Source: Lysobacterales bacterium
GTDB lineage: Bacteria > Pseudomonadota > Gammaproteobacteria > Xanthomonadales > SZUA-36
DNA length: 34,702 bases
NCBI GenBank assembly: GCA_011773845.1
Contig: WVWV01000089.1
Location: 392 to 35,093, forward strand
Reading direction: 5' to 3'
Under the pieces are notes generated by a model. It saw only the letters and a program-made list of their open reading frames with translations. It was not told the DNA's origin and did no database searches. Each line of letters starts with the position of its first letter. The stretch's first letter is position 1. This document shows positions 20,478-29,266 of the stretch, piece by piece. Made by a program: the position numbers and the translations under genes.

Positions 20478-21218
20478 ATGGCCGGTCACAGCAAATGGGC
20501 CAACATCCAGCACCGTAAAAAAGCCGTAGACGCCAAGCGTGGCAAAATCTTCACCCGCCTGAACCGCGAGCTGACCGTGGCCGCACGCGAGGGCGGCGGC
20601 GACCCGGACGCCAACCCGCGGCTGCGCCTGGCCATCGACAAGGCCCGGGCGGCCAACATGCCCAAGGACAACATCGAGCGCGCCATCAAGAAGGGCACCG
20701 GCGAACTGGAGGGACAGACGCTGGAGGAAATCCGCTACGAGGGCTACGCGCCCGGTGGTGTGGCCGTGATGGTGGAATGCGTGACCGACAACCGGAACCG
20801 CACGGTGGCCGAGGTCCGGCACGCGTTCACCAAGCACGGCGGCAACCTCGGTACCGACGGATCGGTGGCCTACCTGTTCGACAAGCTGGGGGTGCTCACC
20901 TTTGCCCCGGGGACATCCGAGGATGCGGTCATGGAGGTGGCCCTCGAGGCCGGCGCGGAAGACATCGTCATCGCCGATGACGGATCGGTCGAGGTGCTCA
21001 CCGACCCGGAGGCTTTCCGCGATGTGCTCGCGGCGATGGAGGCTGCGGGGCTGACGCCGGAAAACGCGGAGGTCACGATGCGCGCGAGCACCGAGGTGGA
21101 AATGGACGTGGAGACCGGCCAGCAGGTCCTGCGTTTCCTGGATCGGCTCGAGGACCTCGATGACACCCAAAGCGTCTATTCCAACGCCGACATACCGCTG
21201 GCCGCCTACGAGTCCTGA
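20478..21218 (+). CDS. yebC: YebC/PmpR family DNA-binding regulatory protein
   Basis: Predicted 246 aa, the usual size. The N-terminus [25 protein letters not shown] is diagnostic. Further motifs are [40 protein letters not shown] and [18 protein letters not shown]. Members were long annotated as transcriptional regulators, and later work on YebC-family proteins ties some of them to translation of proline-rich stretches. Which applies here cannot be told from the sequence. It lies 9 nt upstream of ruvC, a very common arrangement. Confidence 0.96.
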   Translation: MAGHSKWANIQHRKKAVDAKRGKIFTRLNRELTVAAREGGGDPDANPRLRLAIDKARAANMPKDNIERAIKKGTGELEGQTLEEIRYEGYAPGGVAVMVECVTDNRNRTVAEVRHAFTKHGGNLGTDGSVAYLFDKLGVLTFAPGTSEDAVMEVALEAGAEDIVIADDGSVEVLTDPEAFRDVLAAMEAAGLTPENAEVTMRASTEVEMDVETGQQVLRFLDRLEDLDDTQSVYSNADIPLAAYES

Positions 21219-21227
21219 ACGCTAACC

Positions 21228-21743
21228 ATGCGCATCATCGGCATCGACCCCGGTTCCCGGCTCACCGGCATCGGTGTCATCGAGGTCGGTGACGCGCAGC
21301 CGCGGGTGCTTCACCATGCAGTGATCGAGGCGGGCCGCGGCGAGTTCCCCGCGCGGCTGGGCGTCATTTTCAACGGTGTCCGGTCGCTGGTGGAGGAGTT
21401 TCAGCCGGACGAGGCGGCGGTCGAGACGGTATTCGTCAGCCACAACGCGGCCTCGGCCATCAAGCTGGGACAGGCGCGGGGCGCGGCGGTGTGTGCCGCG
21501 ATCGCGGGCGGCGTCCCGGTGGCCGAATACTCGCCCCGTTCGGTCAAGCAGGCGCTGGTCGGTCGCGGGGGTGCGGACAAGACCCAGGTCCAGCACATGG
21601 TCCGGGTGCTGCTCGGGTTGCGCGAGGAGTTGCGTGAAGACGCGGCGGACGCCCTGGCTGTGGCATTATGTCATTTCCATACCCAGAGCACGCTGAGCCG
21701 CATGACGGTCATGCAGGCCGGAGCCACAAAGCAAAACACATGA
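21228..21743 (+). CDS. ruvC: Crossover junction endodeoxyribonuclease RuvC
   Basis: Predicted 171 aa. RuvC is the dimeric resolvase that nicks Holliday junctions symmetrically. The catalytic acidic residues are in GIDPGSRLTG (Asp7), AAVETVFVSHN (Glu) and EDAADALAVALCHFH (two Asp), as in the RNase H-like family. The conserved KLGQARG and VKQALVGRGGADKTQVQHMV are also present. Its stop overlaps the ruvA start by 4 nt (ATGA), giving coupled translation. Confidence 0.97.
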   Translation: MRIIGIDPGSRLTGIGVIEVGDAQPRVLHHAVIEAGRGEFPARLGVIFNGVRSLVEEFQPDEAAVETVFVSHNAASAIKLGQARGAAVCAAIAGGVPVAEYSPRSVKQALVGRGGADKTQVQHMVRVLLGLREELREDAADALAVALCHFHTQSTLSRMTVMQAGATKQNT

Positions 21744-22330
21744 TTGCGCGCCTGACCGGGTTGCTGGTGGAAAAACAGCCACCGTACGTCGTGATCGACG
21801 TGGGCGGCGTGGGTTACCAGGTGGAGGTGCCGCTGGGGGTGTTCGGCGAGTTGCCGGAACTCGGCGAGCCGGTCACGCTGCTGACGCACATGCAGGTCAG
21901 CCAGGATCATCAGACCCTCTACGGGTTCACCGCCGCGGGTGAGCGCGCGCTGTTTCTGCAGTTGCTGAAGATCAGCGGGATCGGGGCGAAGCTGGCACTG
22001 ACGATCCTGTCGGGCGCCAGCGGGGAAGACCTGGCGCGGTTTGTCGCTGACGGTGATGCCGCCTCGCTGACGCGCTTGCCGGGGATTGGCCGCAAGACGG
22101 CCGAGCGCATCATCGTCGAGTTGCGGGACAAGCTCGACCAGCTGCCCGCCGCGCTGCCGGGCGTGGGCAAGGCCGCCGCCGACGGCGCCGTGGGCGAAGC
22201 GTCCAGTGCCCTGCGCGCGTTGGGCTACAAACCGGCTGAGGCCAACCGCATGGTGCGGGAGGCGGCGGAGGCGGGCATGGACGCCGAGACCATCATCCGC
22301 CGGGCATTGCAAAACGCTGCAAAGACATGA
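21740..22330 (+). CDS. ruvA: Holliday junction branch migration protein RuvA
   Basis: Predicted 196 aa. RuvA tetramers bind the four-way junction and load the RuvB motor. The N-terminal OB domain begins [26 protein letters not shown]. Two helix-hairpin-helix motifs follow ([17 protein letters not shown] and [19 protein letters not shown]). The C-terminal three-helix RuvB-binding domain ends the protein ([16 protein letters not shown]). The start is the ATG at 21740, which overlaps the ruvC stop. Upstream in-frame sequence belongs to the ruvC region. Confidence 0.97.
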   Translation: MIARLTGLLVEKQPPYVVIDVGGVGYQVEVPLGVFGELPELGEPVTLLTHMQVSQDHQTLYGFTAAGERALFLQLLKISGIGAKLALTILSGASGEDLARFVADGDAASLTRLPGIGRKTAERIIVELRDKLDQLPAALPGVGKAAADGAVGEASSALRALGYKPAEANRMVREAAEAGMDAETIIRRALQNAAKT

Positions 22331-22343
22331 CAATGGAAACGGT

Positions 22344-23384
22344 ATGACGGAGAGTGCGGAGCGCATCGTGACGCCAATGGGAACGGGCGAAGACCAGGCG
22401 CTCGACCTCAGCCTGCGTCCGCGCACGCTGGCCGAGTATGTTGGCCAGCCGGCCCTGCGTGAGAAGCTGGATATTTACCTCGAGGCCGCCCGCCGGCGCG
22501 GGGAGGCGCTGGACCACGTACTGATTTTTGGCCCGCCCGGCCTGGGCAAGACCACCCTCGCGCACGTCATCGCGCACGAGATGGGCGTGAACCTCAAGCA
22601 CACCTCGGGGCCGGTGCTGGAACGCGCCGGCGACCTGGCCGCACTGCTGACCAATCTGCAGCCGGGCGACATCCTGTTCGTGGACGAGATACACCGGCTG
22701 TCACCGGTGGTCGAAGAGATGCTGTACCCGGCGCTGGAGGATTTCCAGATCGATATCATGATCGGCGAGGGGCCGGCCGCGCGGTCGATCAGGCTCGATT
22801 TGCCGCGGTTCACGCTGGTCGGCGCCACCACCCGGGCGGGCCTGCTGACTTCGCCCCTGCGAGACCGATTCGGAATCGTGGAGCGCCTCGAATTCTACAG
22901 CGCCCTGGAACTCGCGCAGATCATCACACGCTCGGCCGGCATCCTGGGCATCGGCCTCGACGAGGCAGGCGCGCAAGGTATCGCCAGCCGCTCCCGCGGC
23001 ACCCCGCGGGTCGCCAACCGCCTGTTGCGCCGCGTGCGGGATTTTGCCGAGGTCAAGGGCCAGGGATTCATCGACGGGGAGATCGCAACCGCTGCCATGC
23101 AACTGCTGAAGGTCGATGACTGCGGCTTCGATACGCTGGACCGTCGCCTGCTGCGCCTGATCATCGACCAGTTCGAGGGTGGTCCGGTGGGCGTCGAGAG
23201 CATCGCCGCTGCGCTGTCGGAAGAACGCGGCACCGTGGAGGACGTGCTCGAGCCCTTCCTGATTCAGCAGGGCTACATCACGCGCACGTCGCGAGGGCGC
23301 ATGGCGACTGGCAAGGCCTACCGGCATTTCGGCTTGTCCGCACCGGAAGGTTATGAAGAGGATCTGTTCGAACCTCCGGGCTAA
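22344..23384 (+). CDS. ruvB: Holliday junction branch migration DNA helicase RuvB
   Basis: Predicted 346 aa. This AAA+ ring motor drives branch migration with RuvA. The N-terminus carries the typical [20 protein letters not shown]. Walker A is [11 protein letters not shown] and Walker [10 protein letters not shown]. Sensor 1 is in [19 protein letters not shown], and the arginine finger region follows. A winged-helix C-terminal domain ([28 protein letters not shown]) completes it. The ATG at 22344 lies 13 nt after ruvA. The longer upstream frame is a shadow of ruvA. Confidence 0.97.
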   Translation: MTESAERIVTPMGTGEDQALDLSLRPRTLAEYVGQPALREKLDIYLEAARRRGEALDHVLIFGPPGLGKTTLAHVIAHEMGVNLKHTSGPVLERAGDLAALLTNLQPGDILFVDEIHRLSPVVEEMLYPALEDFQIDIMIGEGPAARSIRLDLPRFTLVGATTRAGLLTSPLRDRFGIVERLEFYSALELAQIITRSAGILGIGLDEAGAQGIASRSRGTPRVANRLLRRVRDFAEVKGQGFIDGEIATAAMQLLKVDDCGFDTLDRRLLRLIIDQFEGGPVGVESIAAALSEERGTVEDVLEPFLIQQGYITRTSRGRMATGKAYRHFGLSAPEGYEEDLFEPPG

Positions 23385-23410
23385 CCCCTTTTCGCCCGCG
23401 CGGACGTAGT

Positions 23411-23845
23411 ATGGATAACGACAGTGAACCAATGCGGGAACCGTTTGTCTGGCAATTGAGAGTGTACTGGGAAGATACCGACGCCGGTGGCGTGGTCTAC
23501 CATGCCCGCTACCTCAACTTTTTCGAACGCGCGCGCACGGAATGGCTGCGGTCCCTGGGTGTCGACCAGGCGGCGCTGGCGCAGGAGCAGGGATTGTTGT
23601 TCATGATCAGGCGCATCGAAGTGGACTTTCACCGCCCGGCGCGCCTGGATGACGAATTGTCGGTCAGCGTGCACTCTCTCGAGGCCGGCGGTTCCAGGCT
23701 GCACCTGCGCCAGGAGATCCTGAATCGCCGGGACGGAACGCCTCTGGCCGAGGCCGCGGTAACCGCGGCGACGCTGGATGCGCGATCGTTGAAACCTGCA
23801 CGTATACCGGACTGGATCCGGGCGGAGATTGAACATGCAGAGTGA
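23411..23845 (+). CDS. ybgC: Tol-Pal-associated acyl-CoA thioesterase YbgC
   Basis: Predicted 144 aa hot-dog-fold thioesterase. The signature WEDTDAGGVVYHARYLNFFERARTEWLR contains the catalytic Asp. LRVYWEDTD and EVDFHRPARLDDEL are also family-typical. It hydrolyses acyl-CoA or acyl-ACP thioesters. In E. coli it is encoded first in the tol-pal operon, although its exact link to Tol function is unclear. The ATG at 23411 is used, with a second ATG at 23432 possible. Its 3' end overlaps tolQ by 11 bases. Confidence 0.94.
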   Translation: MDNDSEPMREPFVWQLRVYWEDTDAGGVVYHARYLNFFERARTEWLRSLGVDQAALAQEQGLLFMIRRIEVDFHRPARLDDELSVSVHSLEAGGSRLHLRQEILNRRDGTPLAEAAVTAATLDARSLKPARIPDWIRAEIEHAE

Positions 23846-24521
23846 TTTACAGGTCTGGCAGCTGATCCTCGATGCCAGCTGGATGGTCAAGTTCGTGATG
23901 CTGCTGCTGGTGGTGGCTTCGGTCGCGTCGTGGATGATCATTTTTCGCAAACGCCAGGTGCTGGCCCTGGCCGAGCGCGGCGCCAACACCTTCGAGGAAC
24001 GCTTCTGGTCGGGCGGCGAACTGAACCGCCTGTACCAGGGCATCACTGAAAAAGGCAATGGAAGCAGCGGCATGGAACAACTGTTCGTGGCCGGGTTCAG
24101 CGAATTTGCCCGCATGCGAAACCAGGGCCGCATGTCACCCGATCGCCTGGTGGAGGGGGCCGAGCGGGCCATGCGCATTGCACTTGCCAGGGAAACGGAT
24201 CGGCTGGAGCATCACCTGAGCTTCCTGGCCACGGTCGGCTCCACCAGCCCCTACATCGGCCTGTTCGGTACCGTGTGGGGCATCATGACCTCGTTCCACG
24301 CCCTGGCCAACGTCAACCAGGCCACCATCGCCATGGTCGCGCCCGGCATTTCCGAGGCCCTGATCGCCACCGCCATGGGCCTGTTCGCCGCCATCCCGGC
24401 GGTCATTGCCTACAACAAGTATTCCAACCAGGTTGAGCGCCTGGAGCTGCGCTATGACAATTTCAAGGAGGAATTCTCCAGCATCCTGCAGCGCCAGGCA
24501 CACAGCCTCGCCGAGGAATAG
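23835..24521 (+). CDS. tolQ: Tol-Pal system inner-membrane protein TolQ
   Basis: Predicted 228 aa. It is a MotA/ExbB-family proton-channel subunit of the TolQR motor. It has three membrane segments: one near the N-terminus ([19 protein letters not shown]) and two in the C-terminal half around [15 protein letters not shown] and [17 protein letters not shown]. The motif [15 protein letters not shown] is conserved across the family. The ATG at 23835 is preceded by GGAG at 23824-23827. A TTG at 23829 is less likely. The gene overlaps ybgC, and tolR follows after 3 nt. Confidence 0.96.
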   Translation: MQSDLQVWQLILDASWMVKFVMLLLVVASVASWMIIFRKRQVLALAERGANTFEERFWSGGELNRLYQGITEKGNGSSGMEQLFVAGFSEFARMRNQGRMSPDRLVEGAERAMRIALARETDRLEHHLSFLATVGSTSPYIGLFGTVWGIMTSFHALANVNQATIAMVAPGISEALIATAMGLFAAIPAVIAYNKYSNQVERLELRYDNFKEEFSSILQRQAHSLAEE

Positions 24522-24524
24522 CAC

Positions 24525-24986
24525 ATGGCCAGCATCCGCAACCGGCGCCGCCCGATGTCCGAAATCAACGTCGTGCCCTACATCGACGTCATGCTGGTGC
24601 TGCTGGTCATCTTCATGATCACCGCGCCGCTGCTGAACCTGGGCGTCGAGGTCGAGCTGCCCGAGGCGGATGCCGAGCCGCTGGACGTCGAACAGAGCGA
24701 GGAACCGCTGATCGTGACCGTGCTGGAGAACGGCGACCTCTACCTGAACGCGGCGGGCGATCTCGATGGCACATCGAGCGGGCTCATCGACCCGGAATCG
24801 CTGGTGACCACGGTTGCGGCGATCGTGCGCCGCAACCCGGAATTGCCGGTGCTCGTCGGGGGCGACCGCAAGGTGGACTATGGCGAGATCTACAACGCCA
24901 TGGTCCTGTTGCAGAAGGCCGGCGTGCAGAGGGTCGGGCTGATGAGCGACCCGCTCAAGGACCGCGCGGACGGGGGCGGTGGCTGA
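24525..24986 (+). CDS. tolR: Tol-Pal system protein TolR
   Basis: Predicted 153 aa, ExbD-family. The N-terminal RRRPMSEINVVPYIDVMLVLLVIFMI includes the conserved membrane aspartate in YIDVMLVLL that takes part in proton flow. A periplasmic dimerisation domain follows. TolR couples the TolQ channel to TolA. The ATG at 24525 lies directly after tolQ, and tolA starts 9 nt after tolR. Confidence 0.96.
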   Translation: MASIRNRRRPMSEINVVPYIDVMLVLLVIFMITAPLLNLGVEVELPEADAEPLDVEQSEEPLIVTVLENGDLYLNAAGDLDGTSSGLIDPESLVTTVAAIVRRNPELPVLVGGDRKVDYGEIYNAMVLLQKAGVQRVGLMSDPLKDRADGGGG

Positions 24987-24995
24987 GGCGCGGGC

Positions 24996-25832
24996 ATGTT
25001 CGATTTCTGGGCACGGACCAGGGCGTTTGGACTGTCGATCGGCGTTCACCTGCTGGCCGCGGTGCTGGTCGTGCTGGGCACCATGGAGTGGCGACCGTTC
25101 CGGCCGCCGCGCCTGGAGGGCCTGACCATCGAGGCGGTGATCGTCGATACCCAGGCCCTGGTCGAGCGCCGGGACCAGGCCCGGCGCGAGGCACAGCTGG
25201 CCGAGCAGCGCCGCCAGGAACAGGAGCGCCGGGAGCGGGAGCTGACCGAGCAGCGGCAACGGGCGCGTGAACTGGAACAGGAACGCCAGCGGCAGGAACA
25301 ACTGCGCCTGCAGCAGCTGCGCGACCAGGCACAGCGCGAGCGAGAGCAGCGCATGCAGCGCCAGCAGGCGGAGCTGGAACGCGTGCGCCAGCAGCGCGCG
25401 GAAGCCGAGCGTCAGCGTAAACTGGAGGAAGAGCGCCTCAAGCAACTCGAGGCGCGGCACCAGGCCGAGGCACAGGCCAGGCAGCAGGAGCAGGCCGAGG
25501 CACAGGCCAGGCAGCAGGAACAGGCGGCGTTTCGCGCCGGACGCCTGGCAAGCCTGGCCGAACAGTACTACCTGGCCATCCAGGAGCAGGTGACCCGCAA
25601 CTGGTTGCGCCCGCCGACGGCGAGGCCCGGGCTGCGCTGCACCTTGCGCGTGATTCAGATTCCGGGCGGGGAGGTCATCTCGGCCCAAGTGACCGGATCA
25701 TGCAATGGCGACGAGGCGACGCGGCGCTCCCTGGTGGCGGCTGTTGAACGAGCGGGGGCGCTGCCCTACCGGGGTTTCGAGGACGTATTCCAGCGGGAAA
25801 TTGACTTTGTGTTCAGATATGACGGCGAGTGA
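24996..25832 (+). CDS. tolA: Cell envelope integrity protein TolA
   Basis: Predicted 278 aa. A single N-terminal membrane anchor (LSIGVHLLAAVLVVLGTM) is followed by a long Arg/Gln/Glu/Ala-rich helical domain (about residues 48-180) that spans the periplasm. The C-terminal domain starts around LAEQYYLAIQEQVTRNW and has the usual cysteine pair in LRCTLRVIQIPGG and VTGSCNGDE. That domain binds TolB and Pal and is used by some colicins and phages in relatives. The helical part contains a 30-bp tandem duplication. It is shorter than E. coli TolA (about 420 aa), chiefly in the helical domain. Confidence 0.95.
   Translation: MFDFWARTRAFGLSIGVHLLAAVLVVLGTMEWRPFRPPRLEGLTIEAVIVDTQALVERRDQARREAQLAEQRRQEQERRERELTEQRQRARELEQERQRQEQLRLQQLRDQAQREREQRMQRQQAELERVRQQRAEAERQRKLEEERLKQLEARHQAEAQARQQEQAEAQARQQEQAAFRAGRLASLAEQYYLAIQEQVTRNWLRPPTARPGLRCTLRVIQIPGGEVISAQVTGSCNGDEATRRSLVAAVERAGALPYRGFEDVFQREIDFVFRYDGE
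25461..25520 (+). repeat. 30-bp tandem duplication within tolA
   Basis: Positions 25461-25490 and 25491-25520 are identical except for the final base. Each encodes Gln-Ala-Glu-Ala-Gln-Ala-Arg-Gln-Gln-Glu. The frame is kept and the helical spacer is lengthened by ten residues. Confidence 0.95.
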
Positions 25833-25836
25833 ATCG

Positions 25837-27132
25837 ATGCGTAAATTCTTGTTGATCCTGGGGCTGCTGGCACTGTGGGTGCCCGCCGCGTGGGCCAAGC
25901 TGGAAATCGAGATCGTGCAGGGCAATCCGAGTGCGCTGCCCATAGCGGTGGTGCCCTTTCATTGGCGGGCGGCCGGCATGCCGCCCATCACCGGCGTGGC
26001 CGAGGTGGTCGCCGCCGACCTTTACCGGTCCGGGCTGTTCGCGCCCATGGATGAAGCCGACATGGTCGACCGCCCGGCCGATGCGGAGTCGATCCGCTTC
26101 GGCACCTGGCGCCTGCTGAAAACCGATTACCTGGTCATCGGCTGGGTGAACGACGCGCCGGGCGGCAATGCCTACGATATCGTCTACCAGCTCTTTGACG
26201 TGCACACGCAGGAACGGTTGCTCTCGCAGATCACCACGGTCAGCCTTGGCGACCTGCGCTTTGGCGCGCACCGCGTCGCCGATGCCATTTACGAGAAGCT
26301 CACCGGTGTGCCGGGGGCCTTCTCCACGCGGATCGCCTACGTCTCGGCAACCGATGCCGGCGATGGCCTGCAGTATGAGCTGGTGGTCGCGGATGCGGAC
26401 GGCTTCAACCCGCAGACCGTGGTCCGGTCGCCCGAGCCGTTGCTGTCGCCCAACTGGTCGCCCGACGGTGCCCGGCTGGCCTACGTGTCGTTCGAACAGG
26501 GCAACTCGGCAATCTACGTCCAGGAGGTCAGCACGGGTGCGCGCCAGCTGGTCTCTTCCGGCACCGGGATCAATGGCGCCCCGGCGTTCTCGCCCAACGG
26601 TCGTTTTCTGGCGCTGACCCTGTCGCGATCCGGCAACCCGGAGATTTACGTACGGGACCTGACCACCGGCAACCAGCGGCAGCTGACGCGCCACTGGGCG
26701 ATCGATACCGAGCCCGCCTGGTCGCCCGATTCGAAATCGATTTATTTCACCTCTGACCGGGGCGGCAGACCGCAGGTTTATCGCGTGCCTGCCAGCGGGG
26801 GAGACGCCGAGCGGATCACCCGCGAGGGCCAGTACAACGCGCGCCCGACGGTCGCCCGCAATGGGCGCAGCATAGCTGTAGCGCATGGGCAGGGAAACGA
26901 GTATCGTATAGCGGTCTGGGATCTGGAAAACGAGCGGATGCGCATCCTGACACCGGGGGTGCTGGATGAATCGCCGAGTTTCGCGCCCAACGACAGCATG
27001 ATCCTGTACGCCACCCGGGAGGGGACCAGGGGCGTGTTGTCGGCCGTTTCTGCGGATGGAAACGTGCGACAACGATTGATACTGAACGAGGGAGATGTGC
27101 GCGAGCCCGCGTGGTCCCCCGTTATCAGGTAA
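25837..27132 (+). CDS. tolB: Tol-Pal system periplasmic beta-propeller protein TolB
   Basis: Predicted 431 aa. MRKFLLILGLLALWVPAAWA is a cleavable signal peptide, so I prefer the ATG at 25837. The ATG at 25819 overlaps the tolA end and would add six residues before it. The N-terminal domain carries the TolA-binding region. The C-terminal six-bladed propeller has TolB repeats such as LLSPNWSPDGARLAYVSFE, APAFSPNGRFLALTLS, EPAWSPDSKSIYFTSDRGGRPQVY and ESPSFAPNDSMILY. It acts in the periplasm between TolA and Pal. Confidence 0.97.
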   Translation: MRKFLLILGLLALWVPAAWAKLEIEIVQGNPSALPIAVVPFHWRAAGMPPITGVAEVVAADLYRSGLFAPMDEADMVDRPADAESIRFGTWRLLKTDYLVIGWVNDAPGGNAYDIVYQLFDVHTQERLLSQITTVSLGDLRFGAHRVADAIYEKLTGVPGAFSTRIAYVSATDAGDGLQYELVVADADGFNPQTVVRSPEPLLSPNWSPDGARLAYVSFEQGNSAIYVQEVSTGARQLVSSGTGINGAPAFSPNGRFLALTLSRSGNPEIYVRDLTTGNQRQLTRHWAIDTEPAWSPDSKSIYFTSDRGGRPQVYRVPASGGDAERITREGQYNARPTVARNGRSIAVAHGQGNEYRIAVWDLENERMRILTPGVLDESPSFAPNDSMILYATREGTRGVLSAVSADGNVRQRLILNEGDVREPAWSPVIR

Positions 27133-27184
27133 ACTTGAACAAAATGGCCCAACAGTCGGCTATGCGAAAAACCAGGAGGAACCA

Positions 27185-27709
27185 ATGAAAATCGCCTTGC
27201 GTTCGCTGCTCGCTCTCATCGTCGCCATTGCGGTGGCAGCCTGCCAGACCACCGAGCCCGAGCCGGAGCCGGTGGAACAGGTCACCGAAGAGGCGCCAGA
27301 GGTGGTGACGGAGGCCGCTCCGGACCCACGTGACTACTCTGACCCACGCAATTTCGATAACGCCGAGAGCCTGTTATCCAAGCGTGTGATCTATTTCGAC
27401 TTCGACAAGTCCGATGTCAAGGCCGAGTATCGTGACATCGTGGCGGCCCATGCCGCTTACATGGCCTCGCACGGCAGCGCGCGCGTCACCCTCGAAGGCC
27501 ATGCCGACGAGCGCGGCACGCGCGAGTACAACCTCGGCCTGGGCGAGCGGCGCGGGAACAGCGTCAATGGCCTGCTGTCCGCAGGCGGTGCGACCGGCAA
27601 CCAGCTCAACGTGGTGAGTTACGGCGAGGAGCGCCCGGTCTGCCGCGTCAGCGATGAGGATTGCTGGTGGCAGAATCGGCGCGTGGAGATCGTCTACACC
27701 GCGAGGTAA
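27185..27709 (+). CDS. pal: Peptidoglycan-associated lipoprotein Pal
   Basis: Predicted 174 aa. MKIALRSLLALIVAIAVAAC is a lipoprotein signal with lipobox AVAAC. An acidic Glu/Pro-rich linker follows, then an OmpA-like peptidoglycan-binding domain (VIYFDFDKSDVKAEYRDIV, LEGHADERGTREYNLGLGERR, VVSYGEERPVC). Pal anchors the outer membrane to the cell wall and is recycled by the Tol motor. A strong AGGAGG lies 8 nt before the ATG. The gene is 52 nt downstream of tolB. Confidence 0.97.
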   Translation: MKIALRSLLALIVAIAVAACQTTEPEPEPVEQVTEEAPEVVTEAAPDPRDYSDPRNFDNAESLLSKRVIYFDFDKSDVKAEYRDIVAAHAAYMASHGSARVTLEGHADERGTREYNLGLGERRGNSVNGLLSAGGATGNQLNVVSYGEERPVCRVSDEDCWWQNRRVEIVYTAR

Positions 27710-27711
27710 GT

Positions 27712-28524
27712 ATGCCGGGCGATCATCGCGCAGTGTTACGGATGGCCAGCTTCGTGCTGGCCATCGCCATTTCGGCGCCGGCCGCCGCGCAACAAGCCTC
27801 CAATCAGCAGATGGTGGACCTGGTGCTGCAGATACAGCAGTTGCAGGATGAAATCCGTATGCTGCGTGGCCAGCTCGAGGAGCAGGCATTCGAGATCGAG
27901 AACCTCAAGCGCCGGCAGCGCGACCAGTACCTGGACCTCGACCAGCGGATTTCGGAGGCCGGTGCCGGCCGCCCGGCGTCGGCGCAACCCTCCACAGCGG
28001 CGCAGCCCCCGGCCAGCCGCGTGATACCCCCGCAGGAAGACGTGCCGGAAGTGCGGGCTCCGATGGAGACACCCTCGACCGTCACCGGCCTGGGTGCCCC
28101 GCAGGCGAGCGCGAGGACCGGTGAGGCCACCCCGGAGGCCGAAAAGCAGGCCTATGACAGCGCCTTCCAGGCGCTCAAGGAACTGCGTTACGCCGATGCC
28201 GCCAGCGCCTTCACGGCGTTTCTGAATCGTTATCCGGGCAGCGAATACGCGGACAACGCGCAATATTGGCTCGGCGAATCCTATTACGTCACGCGCAATT
28301 ACGAACTGGCGCTGGAAGCATTCGAGGGCCTGCAGCAGCGTTTCCCGGACAGCTCCAAGTCAGGTGACGCGCTGCTGAAAATTGGCTACACCCACTACGA
28401 GCTGAAGAACTGGGATTTGGCCCGGGCAGCTCTGAGCCAGGTTCAGGAGCAGTATCCGGACACCTCACTGGCCCGCCTGGCGGAGAGCCGGCTGCGCAGC
28501 ATGCGACTGGAGGGCCGATTCTAG
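27712..28524 (+). CDS. cpoB: Cell division coordinator CpoB (YbgF)
   Basis: Predicted 270 aa with a signal peptide (MASFVLAIAISAPAAAQQ after a short charged start). A coiled-coil region follows (about residues 30-80, NQQMVDLVLQIQQLQDEIRMLRGQ), then a Pro/Ala-rich linker. A C-terminal TPR domain begins at KQAYDSAFQALKELRYADAASAFTAFLNRYPGSEYADNAQYWLGESYY. CpoB coordinates peptidoglycan synthesis with outer-membrane constriction through Tol. The start is 2 nt after the pal stop. This is the last gene of the ybgC-tolQRAB-pal-cpoB run. Confidence 0.95.
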   Translation: MPGDHRAVLRMASFVLAIAISAPAAAQQASNQQMVDLVLQIQQLQDEIRMLRGQLEEQAFEIENLKRRQRDQYLDLDQRISEAGAGRPASAQPSTAAQPPASRVIPPQEDVPEVRAPMETPSTVTGLGAPQASARTGEATPEAEKQAYDSAFQALKELRYADAASAFTAFLNRYPGSEYADNAQYWLGESYYVTRNYELALEAFEGLQQRFPDSSKSGDALLKIGYTHYELKNWDLARAALSQVQEQYPDTSLARLAESRLRSMRLEGRF

Positions 28525-28555
28525 TCAGTGGCGCCGGGTGGACGGCCCGGTCCGA

Positions 28556-29149
28556 TCAGTTGTTGCAGAGAATCTTGATCTTGCGCGCCGCGCGTTCCAC
28601 CGCCTCGTCGCTTTCCGCCTCCAGCAACTCCTGCTTGGCGGCATAACACTCCGCGGCCTCCTCCTGCAATTCCGCTTCTACATCGGCAATCACATCGCGC
28701 GTGGCCGGTTCGCACATGACGGGATCGACCCGGCGGATGTTGGCGTTATCCCTGACCTGCTCGATGGTGACGCAATCGCCCCGCTTGATCTGCGTCTGGT
28801 CGGAGACCAAACGCATTTGCGAGCCGTCGGTCAGCTGCACCGTGTACAGGGTGCCGGTGAGGTCCCCCTCTGCGGTGCGGGTCGCCCCGGCCATGGCCGC
28901 CGAGCCAATGGCTGCGTTGCGCCACTTGCGGGAGCTCGACTTGCTCGAGGAGGTCGCATGGTAGCCGATCACCCCGCCGATCAAGGCGGTCTTCGCGGCG
29001 TCCGACTGCATTCTGACCTGCTCGGTCTGCAGCACCGTGCCGATGCTGAGACGGGCCGACCGTCCGGCTTTCTGCGCCAGCGCCAGGGGCGCCGCGAGCG
29101 TCGTCAGCAGCGCACCGATGACAAGTAACGGGAGGATGCTGGATTTCAT
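28556..29149 (-). CDS. Unrecognised secreted protein with a glycine-zipper-like segment
   Basis: Predicted 197 aa; I do not recognise a named family. It has a signal peptide (MKSSILPLLVIGALLTTLAAPLALA, probably cleaved before QKAG). Residues 57-63 (LIGGVIG) and 80-88 (AIGSAAMAG) resemble two short glycine-zipper segments, separated by a Ser/Lys/Arg-rich loop (SSSKSSSRKWR). A small beta-rich part follows (LYTVQLTDGSQMRLVSDQTQIKRGDCVTI), broadly like the C-terminal part of SlyB/glycine-zipper proteins. The C-terminus is Glu/Ala-rich and helical. Four cysteines (126, 146, 168, 195) could form periplasmic disulfides. It lies on the opposite strand between cpoB and queE, breaking an otherwise co-directional run. 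A periplasmic or outer-membrane location is inferred. Confidence 0.72.
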   Translation of the reverse strand: MKSSILPLLVIGALLTTLAAPLALAQKAGRSARLSIGTVLQTEQVRMQSDAAKTALIGGVIGYHATSSSKSSSRKWRNAAIGSAAMAGATRTAEGDLTGTLYTVQLTDGSQMRLVSDQTQIKRGDCVTIEQVRDNANIRRVDPVMCEPATRDVIADVEAELQEEAAECYAAKQELLEAESDEAVERAARKIKILCNN

Positions 29150-29254
29150 GAGCGACCTGTTTGCGTGGCCTGGTGTCGGTGACGCCGGGGATTAGTAAGG
29201 GCCGACCCCGGGCAATGGTAGCGGACGGCACTCGTCTCCCGTGGTTCACGCCAG

Positions 29255-29260
29255 TACACT
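29255..29260 (+). promoter_or_regulatory. Possible -10 element just ahead of queE
   Basis: TACACT ends 6 bases before the queE ATG, and no ribosome site is visible before that ATG. If it is a true -10, the transcript would begin at or next to the start codon. No good -35 is seen, so confidence is low. Confidence 0.25.
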
Positions 29261-29266
29261 AGTGGC

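Noticed and set aside
28533-28551. GCCGGG/CCCGGT hairpin between cpoB and the convergent minus-strand gene
   Set aside because: The stem is only 5-6 bp with a wobble pair, and no T-tract follows. It is too weak to call a terminator.
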